This document shows, piece by piece, positions 35,983 through 43,232 of a stretch of DNA of 64,000 bases. Every line of letters begins with the position of its first letter. Position 1 is the first letter of the stretch. The position numbers and the translations under genes were made by a program. The DNA is from Rhodospirillales bacterium. Lineage in GTDB: Bacteria; Pseudomonadota; Alphaproteobacteria; Rhodospirillales; Defluviicoccaceae. The DNA lies in the NCBI GenBank assembly GCA_016710335.1, contig JADJXQ010000025.1, positions 80,155 through 144,154 of the forward strand, given 5' to 3'. The notes beneath the pieces were generated by a model. It made no database searches and was not told the origin of the DNA. It worked only from the letters and a program-made list of their open reading frames with translations.

Positions 35983-36674
35983 CGACGCACGGCCACCACA
36001 TCGACCCCGCCCACATTCTGGTGGTCGATGACGATGTCCGGTTGAGCCGTTTGCTGGCCCGCTATCTGGGGGAAAGCGGCTTCGCGGTGACCGTCGCCGG
36101 CGACGCGGCCGACGCACGCAGCAAGCTGGCGAGCCTGGCGTTCGATTTGATCATACTCGACGTCATGATGCCGGGCGAAAGCGGCCTCGAATTCGCGCAG
36201 GACTTACGAGGTCGAAGCGCGGTCCCAATTCTGATGCTGACCGCCATGGGCGAGACGGAAGACCGCATCGCCGGCCTCGAGCGCGGCGTCGACGATTATC
36301 TGGTCAAGCCGTTCGAGCCGCGCGAGTTGCTGCTTCGGGTCCAGAGCATTCTGCGGCGGGCGCCGCAGCCTCAAATCCCGAAGCATGTTCGCATGGGTGA
36401 TTTGGAGTTCGACCTGACGCGAGGCGAATTGAGCTGCGCCGGGCGGTATGTAAAACTGACCGCGGTCGAGGCGGGGCTGCTGCAGACCTTGGCGGCGGCG
36501 CCGGGAGTGACATTCACCCGCGAAGAGCTGATCGAGATGAGCGGCGCCGCGGGCGGTGACCGCGCCGTCGACGTGCAGGTTACGCGCCTCAGGCGCAAGA
36601 TCGAGCGCGATCCGCGCGATCCGCGCTATCTTCAGACAGTGCGCGGCAAGGGCTATGTATTGAAACCGGACTGA
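35979..36674 (+). CDS. OmpR-family response regulator (PetR-type)
   Basis: A 231-residue two-domain regulator. The receiver domain has the acidic pocket in ILVVDDDVRLSRLL, the phosphoacceptor Asp61 in LIILDVMMPGESG and the lysine in YLVKPFEPREL. The C-terminal winged helix contains FTREELIEMSGAAGGDRAVDV and ends in YLQTVRGKGYVL. It is translationally coupled to the MarR gene before it and is followed within 55 bases by a histidine kinase, its probable partner. Confidence 0.92.
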   Translation: MTTHGHHIDPAHILVVDDDVRLSRLLARYLGESGFAVTVAGDAADARSKLASLAFDLIILDVMMPGESGLEFAQDLRGRSAVPILMLTAMGETEDRIAGLERGVDDYLVKPFEPRELLLRVQSILRRAPQPQIPKHVRMGDLEFDLTRGELSCAGRYVKLTAVEAGLLQTLAAAPGVTFTREELIEMSGAAGGDRAVDVQVTRLRRKIERDPRDPRYLQTVRGKGYVLKPD

Positions 36675-36728
36675 ATGGTCGGACAACCCGGTCCGGCGGG
36701 TCCGCGGGGTGTTATAGCGAAGCACACG

Positions 36729-38033
36729 ATGATCAAGGACTTCATGCCGCACAGCCTGTTGGGGCGGGCCCTGCTCATCATCGTGATGCCGCTCGTCGTG
36801 TTGCAGATCGTGTCCGCCGTCATCTTTTACGAGAACCATTGGGAAGCCGTCAGCCGCCGTCTGGCCCGCGATCTGGCCGGCGACGTTGCGGTGCTGGTTG
36901 CGACTTTCGACGACTTCCCCGCGTCGGAGACCCGGCGCTGGATGTTGGCGAGAGCGGCGCAGAACATGGGCATCGAGGCAAGCCTGCACCCTGGTGAGGC
37001 GCTCGCCGAGCAGTCTGAAGACGCCGCTCCGTCCGACGAGAGCAGCCTTGCCGAAGCGCTTCGCGAGCAGGTGGCGCGGCCGTTCCGCATCGATGCCTAC
37101 AGCGTCGACCGCCACGTCGTCGTCGAGGTGCAGCTTGACGAGGGGGTGCTGCGGCTGGTGACCACCCGCAAACGCCTCTTCAGCGCGACGACGTCCGTCT
37201 TCGTTATGTGGATGGTGGGGACTTCGCTGATCGTATTCGCCGTCGCCACCCTGTTCATGCGCAACCAGGTCAAGCCGGTGTTGCGCCTCGCGCAGGCCGC
37301 CGATGATTTCGGCAAGGGGCGCGATGCGCCGCGGTTCAAGCCCGAAGGCGCCCAGGAAGTGCGTCAGGCGGCGCTCGCCTTCATCGCGATGCGCCAGCGC
37401 ATCCTGCGCCAGATCGGCCAGCGTACGGCGATGCTGGCCGGCGTCTCCCATGACCTGCGGACGCCGCTGACCCGAATGAAGCTGCAGCTCGAGATGATGG
37501 GCCGGGACGACAGCGTCGGCGCACTCAAGGAAGATCTGGTGGAGATGGAGCGGATGCTCGACGGGTACCTGGCGTTCGCCCGCGGCGAGGGCAGCGAGAA
37601 GCCCGAGCCAAACGACCTCACCCTCATTCTCGATCAGGTGGTGCGGGCGGCGCGGCGGAAGGGCGCCAGCATCGAAGTGCACACCGACGGCGACCTCACG
37701 GTGCCGGTCCGTCGCATGGCGCTGCACCGGGCATTGACCAACATCGTTGACAACGCGGCCCGCTATGCGCGCCAGGTGCGCATCTGCGCTGAGCGGAAAA
37801 CGACCGGCATCGAATTGATCATCGAGGACGACGGACCGGGCATCCCCGAAGACCGCCGCGAGGCGGTGTTCAAGCCGTTCTTCCGCCTGGAAGAATCGCG
37901 CAATCCGGGCACGGGCGGTGTCGGCCTCGGGCTGACCATCGCCCGCGACGTAGTGCGCAGCCACGGCGGCGACATCCTCCTCGGAGAGTCGGCACTGGGC
38001 GGCCTCCGCGTTCGCGTGCGCCTTCCGCTCTGA
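36729..38033 (+). CDS. EnvZ-like sensor histidine kinase
   Basis: A roughly 434-residue inner-membrane kinase: helix 1 at about 10-32, periplasmic domain, helix 2 at about 155-180, HAMP, then the H-box LAGVSHDLRTPLTRMK with His near residue 241. The catalytic domain has the N-box NIVDNAARYA, G1 EDDGPGIPEDRREAVFKPFF and G2 GGVGLGLTIARDVV. It should phosphorylate the adjacent OmpR-type regulator. ATG 36729 is the likely start; the frame is open from 36675. Confidence 0.92.
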   Translation: MIKDFMPHSLLGRALLIIVMPLVVLQIVSAVIFYENHWEAVSRRLARDLAGDVAVLVATFDDFPASETRRWMLARAAQNMGIEASLHPGEALAEQSEDAAPSDESSLAEALREQVARPFRIDAYSVDRHVVVEVQLDEGVLRLVTTRKRLFSATTSVFVMWMVGTSLIVFAVATLFMRNQVKPVLRLAQAADDFGKGRDAPRFKPEGAQEVRQAALAFIAMRQRILRQIGQRTAMLAGVSHDLRTPLTRMKLQLEMMGRDDSVGALKEDLVEMERMLDGYLAFARGEGSEKPEPNDLTLILDQVVRAARRKGASIEVHTDGDLTVPVRRMALHRALTNIVDNAARYARQVRICAERKTTGIELIIEDDGPGIPEDRREAVFKPFFRLEESRNPGTGGVGLGLTIARDVVRSHGGDILLGESALGGLRVRVRLPL

Positions 38034-38139
38034 GCCGGACGGCTCAAACAGCCATCATCCCGGTCGTCATGGCGAGCAGGCGTAGCCGGGGTGGCGATCC
38101 AATCGCGCGCAAAGATCCTGCCTGGGAAGGCAGTGGGGT

Positions 38140-38478
38140 TCAGTAGAGACGGCCGCCGTCAGGAACCGACCGGTCGGGCGCGATCAGAACGACTTCACCG
38201 TCGTCGTCGGGGAAGCCAAGCACCAGCACCTCGGACAGGAACTTGCCGATCTGGCGGGGCGCAAAGTTGACCACCGCCGCCACCTGATGCCCCACGAGGT
38301 CCGCCGGCGCATAATGCCGAGTGATTTGCGCCGAGCTCTTTTTTTCGCCGATGTCCGGACCGAAGTCGATCCACAGCTTTATGGAGGGTTTGCGTGCCTC
38401 GGGATACGGTTCGGCCCTGACGATCGTGCCGACACGGATGTCGACCTTCAAAAAGTCGTCGAAGGCGAGGACGCTCAT
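38140..38478 (-). CDS. tRNA-binding domain protein (CsaA-like)
   Basis: A 112-residue OB-fold protein related to CsaA and the C-terminal tRNA-binding domain of Met[42 protein letters not shown] and [20 protein letters not shown] are the family blocks, in order. CsaA has been reported to have chaperone activity. ATG 38478 is used; the upstream extension to 38577 has no similarity. Between the kinase gene and this gene is a GTCATGGCGAGC-type intergenic repeat. Confidence 0.88.
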   Translation of the reverse strand: MSVLAFDDFLKVDIRVGTIVRAEPYPEARKPSIKLWIDFGPDIGEKKSSAQITRHYAPADLVGHQVAAVVNFAPRQIGKFLSEVLVLGFPDDDGEVVLIAPDRSVPDGGRLY

Positions 38479-38617
38479 CGGCGCTCTCTGCAGATGTGGA
38501 GTGCGATGCAAGAGTGGACCGCGATCCTGGCGCCCACGGTGTCGATCGCGCTCGCATCGACAAGGCAAAGCGGCCACCCGATGCGGCAGCCGCCTCGCCC
38601 AGTGATGTTCGCCATGG

Positions 38618-39097
38618 CTACTTCTTGGCTTGCTGAGCCTTCAAAGCCAGGTCGCGGATTTCGTCGAGTTGTTCCGAGATGCGAGCATTGATGCTGTTGG
38701 TCGCGTCCTGATTGGCCTTGGACACCATCTCGGACATTTCACGAGCGTTGTTGACGGCCCTCTCGAACGCGCTCTTCGTCATCTCGATCTGCTTCGCCGC
38801 GGCTTCCGGCGGAGAGCCGGCCTTGGAGATCGATTCGAACGCCTTGGTCGTCTCGTTCATCGTTTCCTGCAGCATTTCCGCCTGACGACGGGCGAATGCC
38901 TGCATGCCTTCGAACGCGACACGGTTGGCGTGGGTCACGGCTTCGACGTTCTTTCTGGAGCTGGCGACCAGCGCATCGATATCGACGCCCGGCAGCTTGT
39001 ACTGCTTCAGCATGTTAGAAAACTGATCGGCGAACTTCGCGGGGTCGAAGTCTTTCATGACCCTCGTGACGTCCATGAACTCAGGGAGTTGCGCCAT
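38618..39097 (-). CDS. Phasin family protein (PHA granule-associated)
   Basis: A 159-residue helical protein with the Phasin_2 pattern: [60 protein letters not shown]. Phasins coat polyhydroxyalkanoate granules, so the organism probably stores PHA. It is monocistronic by appearance. An imperfect TGTTGCA-G-TGCACAA palindrome lies about 90 bases upstream and may be its PhaR operator. Confidence 0.9.
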   Translation of the reverse strand: MAQLPEFMDVTRVMKDFDPAKFADQFSNMLKQYKLPGVDIDALVASSRKNVEAVTHANRVAFEGMQAFARRQAEMLQETMNETTKAFESISKAGSPPEAAAKQIEMTKSAFERAVNNAREMSEMVSKANQDATNSINARISEQLDEIRDLALKAQQAKK

Positions 39098-39183
39098 TAC
39101 ACGTTCCTTTTATCGAAAGCTATGACAGCTTGGATTAGCTGTGACGTCAGTATCCCCGATTTCGCCTTCCGCGTCAACAGTTA

Positions 39184-39198
39184 TGTTGCAGTGCACAA
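39184..39198. promoter_or_regulatory. Imperfect palindrome upstream of phasin, candidate PhaR-type site
   Basis: TGTTGCA-G-TGCACAA has the same 7-1-7 spacing and TGCA core as the perfect palindrome at 23953. It lies 87-101 bases upstream of the phasin start in an AT-rich stretch. PhaR autoregulation of phasin genes is established in other bacteria; use of this site is inference. Confidence 0.4.
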
Positions 39199-39360
39199 TA
39201 CGCCGCCGCGGAAAAAAAAGATTATATAAACAGTAACTTGACCGAAATAATGCTGCGCAAAGGACTCGAACCGTAGGTTCGGCAAACGTCATCTTCGCTT
39301 GTGCAGCAATCGCTGGTGAGCATCACGCCCCCGTGGCGGGGGCGTCCGGCGCGAAACCGA

Positions 39361-40014
39361 TCAAGTTTCGATCGGAACCACCGACTCAGGCGGCGACTCA
39401 TCCGTCGGCCGACGCGACGGACGTGCCCCGCAAAGGCCCGCCATGCTGATGCGCCAGCCCGGCATGACGCTCTCGACGCGGCGGAGCCTGCGGTCCAACC
39501 CCGCCATCGTCCTTGCCAAGTCCGGGCTGTCGTCGTTGAGCCAGTCGCGGAGCGTCGCCAGATAGACGGCCGACAGTGCTTTTATGCGCAGCGTTCCCGC
39601 CGGACCGGACGCAGACAACCCCGCCGCCTCCAGCATCCACGCCATTGACTTGGCGAGGTGCGGCAGGGAGCACATGAGCACGCCCGGGTCGCCGGGCAGG
39701 TCGCGAAGGATGGCGGCCACGCCCTGCTTGCGTGGCGCCATCGCGTCGAAGCGACGCATCATGACTTCGAACAGCCGGTCGCGGGCCGGCTCTTCCCGAT
39801 CGGGACGCGGTCCGTCCAATACCTTGCGATCGGTTTCGGCGAAAGCCTCTTTCAGAATCGCCATCCTGGTCGGGCATGCGCTGTAGGCGTCGACGAGCGG
39901 CACTCCGGCTGCTTCGGCGATCTCCGCCAGGCTCAATGACCGCCACCCCTTCTTTGCGGCGAGGTCCATCGCCGCGGCGACAAGCTGTTCTGCGACGTTC
40001 GTGTTCTGCGCCAT
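39361..40014 (-). CDS. TetR family transcriptional regulator
   Basis: A 217-residue regulator. The N-terminal helix-turn-helix is AAKKGWRSLSLAEIAEAAGV, followed by a less usual recognition region (PLVDAYSACPTRMAILKEAF). The C-terminal ligand domain contains a long helix (LRIKALSAVYLATLRDWLND) and a Pro/Arg-rich tail. ATG 40014 removes 14 residues with no similarity. Target and ligand are unknown; it lies between the phasin and proC genes, all on the minus strand. Confidence 0.82.
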   Translation of the reverse strand: MAQNTNVAEQLVAAAMDLAAKKGWRSLSLAEIAEAAGVPLVDAYSACPTRMAILKEAFAETDRKVLDGPRPDREEPARDRLFEVMMRRFDAMAPRKQGVAAILRDLPGDPGVLMCSLPHLAKSMAWMLEAAGLSASGPAGTLRIKALSAVYLATLRDWLNDDSPDLARTMAGLDRRLRRVESVMPGWRISMAGLCGARPSRRPTDESPPESVVPIET

Positions 40015-40136
40015 GGTCGTCGATCCCGTACCCCGATATCCATTCCTCACTACCATCTAGTCGTGACGGCGGGCGAAGACAACCGACTGGAGCGAACGTC
40101 GGTGAACGTGGAATGACGCTGTCGCCCCCTGAAGAC

Positions 40137-40952
40137 TCATCTCTGCAGTTGACGCGAGCGATCGGCCGCGGCCCGCACCGCCGCAGTCATCAGCGTCCGA
40201 AGGCCGCCCGACGCCATCAACACCTCCAGCGCCGCCGCCGTCGTTCCGCCGGGGCTGGTGACATTGCGGCGAAGCGTTTCGGGCGCGGCATCGGAGGCGT
40301 CGAGCAGCCCGGCGGCGCCCGAGACCGTGGCGCGCGCGAGCCTTCCAGCCAACTCGGGCGACAGACCAGCGGCGATACCGGCATCAGCAAGCGCCTCGAC
40401 GAGCAGAAAAACGTAGGCCGGACCGCTGCCGGAAACGGCGGTGACGGCATCCATCAGGCGCTCGTCCTCGATCCACACCACGTCCCCGACGGCGGCAAGC
40501 AGATCATGGCACCGCTGGCGCTGGCGCTCGTTCACGCCGGCGTTGCGATATGCTGCGGTGATCCCGCGGCGGATGGCCGCCGGCGTATTGGGCATGGCGC
40601 GAACGATGGCGGCGCCGTTGCCGAGCGCCGCCGCCAGCGACGCGGCGTTGCGCCCCGCGGCGATCGACAGGAACACGGCATCAGCGGCCGTGAACCGCGC
40701 GTACGCCGGCGCCACCGCGTCCATCATCTGCGGCTTGACCGCGAACACGACGACTTCAGGTTGGAGATCCGCGGACAGGCCCTCCGGGCCAGCGGCAACC
40801 GCTAGTCCCGGGCGTCGGGAAAGCATTGCGCGGTTATCAGGCTCAGGCTCGACGACGGCGATCTGGTCCGGGTCGAGGCCACGATCCAGCCACCCCGACA
40901 ACAGCGCGTTGCCCATCCGGCCGCAGCCGACGAGAATGAGCGACGCAGCCAC
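40137..40952 (-). CDS. proC: Pyrroline-5-carboxylate reductase
   Basis: A 271-residue enzyme for the last step of proline synthesis. ASLILVGCGRMGNALLSGWL is the NADPH Rossmann motif, VVFAVKPQMMDAV and RAMPNTPAAIRRG are conserved blocks, and VSGSGPAYVFLLVEALADAG is the P5CR signature, followed by TSPGGTTAAALEVL. The length is normal. It starts 12 bases after the YbjN gene ends and is probably co-transcribed with it. Confidence 0.94.
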   Translation of the reverse strand: MAASLILVGCGRMGNALLSGWLDRGLDPDQIAVVEPEPDNRAMLSRRPGLAVAAGPEGLSADLQPEVVVFAVKPQMMDAVAPAYARFTAADAVFLSIAAGRNAASLAAALGNGAAIVRAMPNTPAAIRRGITAAYRNAGVNERQRQRCHDLLAAVGDVVWIEDERLMDAVTAVSGSGPAYVFLLVEALADAGIAAGLSPELAGRLARATVSGAAGLLDASDAAPETLRRNVTSPGGTTAAALEVLMASGGLRTLMTAAVRAAADRSRQLQR

Positions 40953-40964
40953 CGGAACCGCCGC

Positions 40965-41465
40965 TCAGGCTTCGCCGACGGTTTCGATCATGGCGCCCGC
41001 CATGGCGTCCTCCGCCGCGTGTCCCGCCCAGATCACGTATTGGAACGCTGGATAGAAGCGTTCGCACTCTCGGATGGCGGTCTCGATCAAGTCTTCGATC
41101 TGCGCGTGGCTGGGGCCGTTGCTGCCGCGCAGCGGCAGGGCGTGCCGGTAGACGAGCAATCCGTCCTCCCGCCACACCGCGAAATGGCCCATCCAGACCT
41201 TCTCGTTGGCCAGCGCCAACAGTTCGAACACCGCCGCCCGCTTGGCATGCGGCACCCGCATTTGCAGGCTTACGGTGAACTGCATGGCGCTGAGATGCGG
41301 ATCCCATGCCGCGTAGAAATTGAGATCGGACCACTGTCCGGGAAGTTGCACCGCCATTTCGTCGTCATTCGGACGATCGAATGCCCAGTCCTTGGCGGCG
41401 ACGATCTGTTCGATGACATCAAGGGGAGAGGTTTCTTCGCCGACCTCGGTCGCTGCGGCGGTCAT
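40965..41465 (-). CDS. YbjN domain-containing protein
   Basis: A 166-residue protein of the YbjN/T3SS chaperone-like fold. DVIEQIVAAKDWAFDRPNDD, AVQLPGQWSDLNFYAAWD and ALANEKVWMGHFAVWRED are the family features. YbjN directly before proC is a recurring alphaproteobacterial arrangement. The function is unknown; in enterobacteria YbjN influences motility and stress responses. Confidence 0.88.
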   Translation of the reverse strand: MTAAATEVGEETSPLDVIEQIVAAKDWAFDRPNDDEMAVQLPGQWSDLNFYAAWDPHLSAMQFTVSLQMRVPHAKRAAVFELLALANEKVWMGHFAVWREDGLLVYRHALPLRGSNGPSHAQIEDLIETAIRECERFYPAFQYVIWAGHAAEDAMAGAMIETVGEA

Positions 41466-41711
41466 GCCTCAGTCCTTACCTTGCGTTGTCCAGTGATTTT
41501 GCGGCCAAGCCATCGTCGCCCTCCCCTGCAGCACCCCACCGCAATTGATTCGATCGCCGCCTGCGCCCGTGATCCGATAAGCGGTGCGCGGTACAGCGTG
41601 GCAAAACACGTGAGGGGGCGCAAGGAGAGCGTCATCCGAGAGGAGGTATTCGGTGATTGCGCCGCATCCGGGTCTCGCAGTACCGCCTCCCATCAACGGG
41701 AGACAAAACCG
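41466..41711. other. Intergenic region upstream of ybjN
   Basis: About 246 bases between the ubiK stop and the ybjN start, both on the minus strand. It probably carries the ybjN-proC promoter. I see no gene or clear hairpin. Confidence 0.4.
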
Positions 41712-42014
41712 TCAAATCGCTTTGTCGGCAGAATCCACGTTCGATTCCAGGGAGTTGGACGAGCCGGCAGCGGCCAGCCTGGCTTCCAGCTCGGCGACCC
41801 TCGTCTCGAGGGCTTCCTGCGCGGCGCGGGCGTTGGCGGCGGTAGCCTTGACCACCTCGAACTCTTCGCGGTTGATCAGGTCAAGGTCGGCGAGGAATCG
41901 CTCGACACGTTGGCGCACAAGGGCGTCGAGTTCCTGCTTGACCCCGGCCAGGGTCGAGGCGGCGCCGCTCGCCACCTTGGCCAAATCGTCGAACAATCGG
42001 TTGCTGGTCTGCAT
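41712..42014 (-). CDS. Ubiquinone biosynthesis accessory factor UbiK family (BMFP)
   Basis: A 100-residue coiled-coil protein. The N-terminal RLFDDLAKVASGAASTLAGV is amphipathic, EELDALVRQ-type sequence (KQELDALVRQRVERFLADLD) follows and the C-terminal ALETRVAELEARLA is a trimer-forming coiled coil. This is the BMFP/DUF526 pattern of UbiK, which helps aerobic ubiquinone synthesis. It is divergent from the first hldD gene. Confidence 0.87.
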   Translation of the reverse strand: MQTSNRLFDDLAKVASGAASTLAGVKQELDALVRQRVERFLADLDLINREEFEVVKATAANARAAQEALETRVAELEARLAAAGSSNSLESNVDSADKAI

Positions 42015-42140
42015 AGTCTATCATCCTCTCCGCCGAACCGCGCGATGAGCAGAATATGGTCGCGGATCGACATCCGGGCAACCCGGAGGCCTTATCGCGC
42101 CTGGTTGCGAGGGTGAACAGCGCATTCTATAACGTCCCGC

Positions 42141-43127
42141 ATGTTCGTGGTGACCGGCGGGGCCGGCTTCATTGGGTCCAACATCGTCGCGGCGCTGGAA
42201 CAGCGTCGGACGGAACCGCTTGCCGTCTGCGACCGGCTGCGGAGCGGAGACAAGTGGCGCAACATTTCCAAGCGTGAGTTGGTCGACGTCATCCACCCGG
42301 ACGCGTTGTTCCCCGCGCTCGATGCGGCCGGCGTCGGAGTGACTGCGGTGGTGCACATGGGGGCGGTGTCGTCGACCACGGAGACGGACGCCGACCGCAC
42401 CGTCGAGATCAACGTCCGCCTGTCAGTGGCGTTGTGGAGGTGGTGCACGGAGCATCGAATCCCCTTCATCTACGCCTCGTCGGCCGCGACCTACGGGGAC
42501 GGGGCGCTGGGGTTCGAAGACGTCGCGACGCCGGACGCGCTGGCGCAATTTCGGCCCCTCAATCTCTACGGCTGGAGCAAGCATCTGTTCGATCGCTGGG
42601 TTGCCCGCCGGGTGGCGGACGGTGATCCGCAGCCGCCGCAGTGGGCGGGGCTCAAGTTCTTCAACGTCTACGGCCCCAACGAAACCCACAAAGGTCCTCA
42701 GGCGAGCGTCGTCTCCCACGTCTTCCCGGACGCCGCCGCCGGCCGGCCGGCGAAGTTGTTTCGGTCGCACCGGCCGGACTACCCCGACGGCGGTCAGCTT
42801 CGCGACTTCGTCTGGGTCGGCGACTGCGCCGATGTGGTGCTGTGGCTGCTGGAGAACCCCGGCGTCTCCGGCCTGTTCAACGTCGGAACCGGCCAGGCCC
42901 GCAGCTTCGCCGACCTCGCCGCCGCCGTCTATCGGACGCTGGGCCGGGAGCCTGCCATCGACTACGTGCCGATGCCGGAGGCGATCCGCGACCGGTATCA
43001 GTACTTCACCCAGGCCTCCCTGACCAGGCTCCGCGCCGCCGGCTACCCCCACCCTTTCACGCCGCTCGAAGCCGGCGTCGCGGCGTACGTCCGGGACTAC
43101 CTCAACACCCCGGACCCGTACCGGTAG
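42141..43127 (+). CDS. hldD: ADP-glyceromanno-heptose 6-epimerase, copy 1
   Basis: A 328-residue extended SDR that converts ADP-D- to ADP-L-glycero-D-manno-heptose for the lipopolysaccharide core. VVTGGAGFIGSNIVAAL is the NAD(P) motif; the catalytic pair is in LNLYGWSKHLFDRW (YxxxK), and GLKFFNVYGPNETHKG is the substrate loop. ATG 42141 is the authentic start. From codon 2 to 19 bases past the stop it matches the second copy at 49384-50386 in direct orientation. This is probably the native housekeeping copy, as it keeps its own ATG. Confidence 0.93.
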   Translation: MFVVTGGAGFIGSNIVAALEQRRTEPLAVCDRLRSGDKWRNISKRELVDVIHPDALFPALDAAGVGVTAVVHMGAVSSTTETDADRTVEINVRLSVALWRWCTEHRIPFIYASSAATYGDGALGFEDVATPDALAQFRPLNLYGWSKHLFDRWVARRVADGDPQPPQWAGLKFFNVYGPNETHKGPQASVVSHVFPDAAAGRPAKLFRSHRPDYPDGGQLRDFVWVGDCADVVLWLLENPGVSGLFNVGTGQARSFADLAAAVYRTLGREPAIDYVPMPEAIRDRYQYFTQASLTRLRAAGYPHPFTPLEAGVAAYVRDYLNTPDPYR

Positions 43128-43146
43128 GGGAGCATCAGCGCGGTGA
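42144..43146 (+). repeat. Left direct repeat (hldD copy 1) flanking the nucleotide island
   Basis: This 1,003-base segment and the one at 49384-50386 are collinear (offset 7,240) and almost identical. The exception is one block (42419-42558) with about 20 substitutions. Homology starts exactly at the second codon of hldD and stops at CGGTGA after the gene. Confidence 0.9.
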
Positions 43147-43232
43147 TGTGCGGCGCTTTAGGTCTTCTCTTGCCGCCCGCGGCCATTCGGGGTCAAATGA
43201 TCAGGAGCAACTAGAGGCGGGTGTGGCACTAG

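Noticed and set aside
36204..37964. 586-residue minus-strand frame
   Set aside because: It is antisense to the response regulator and histidine kinase genes, which have full family motifs.
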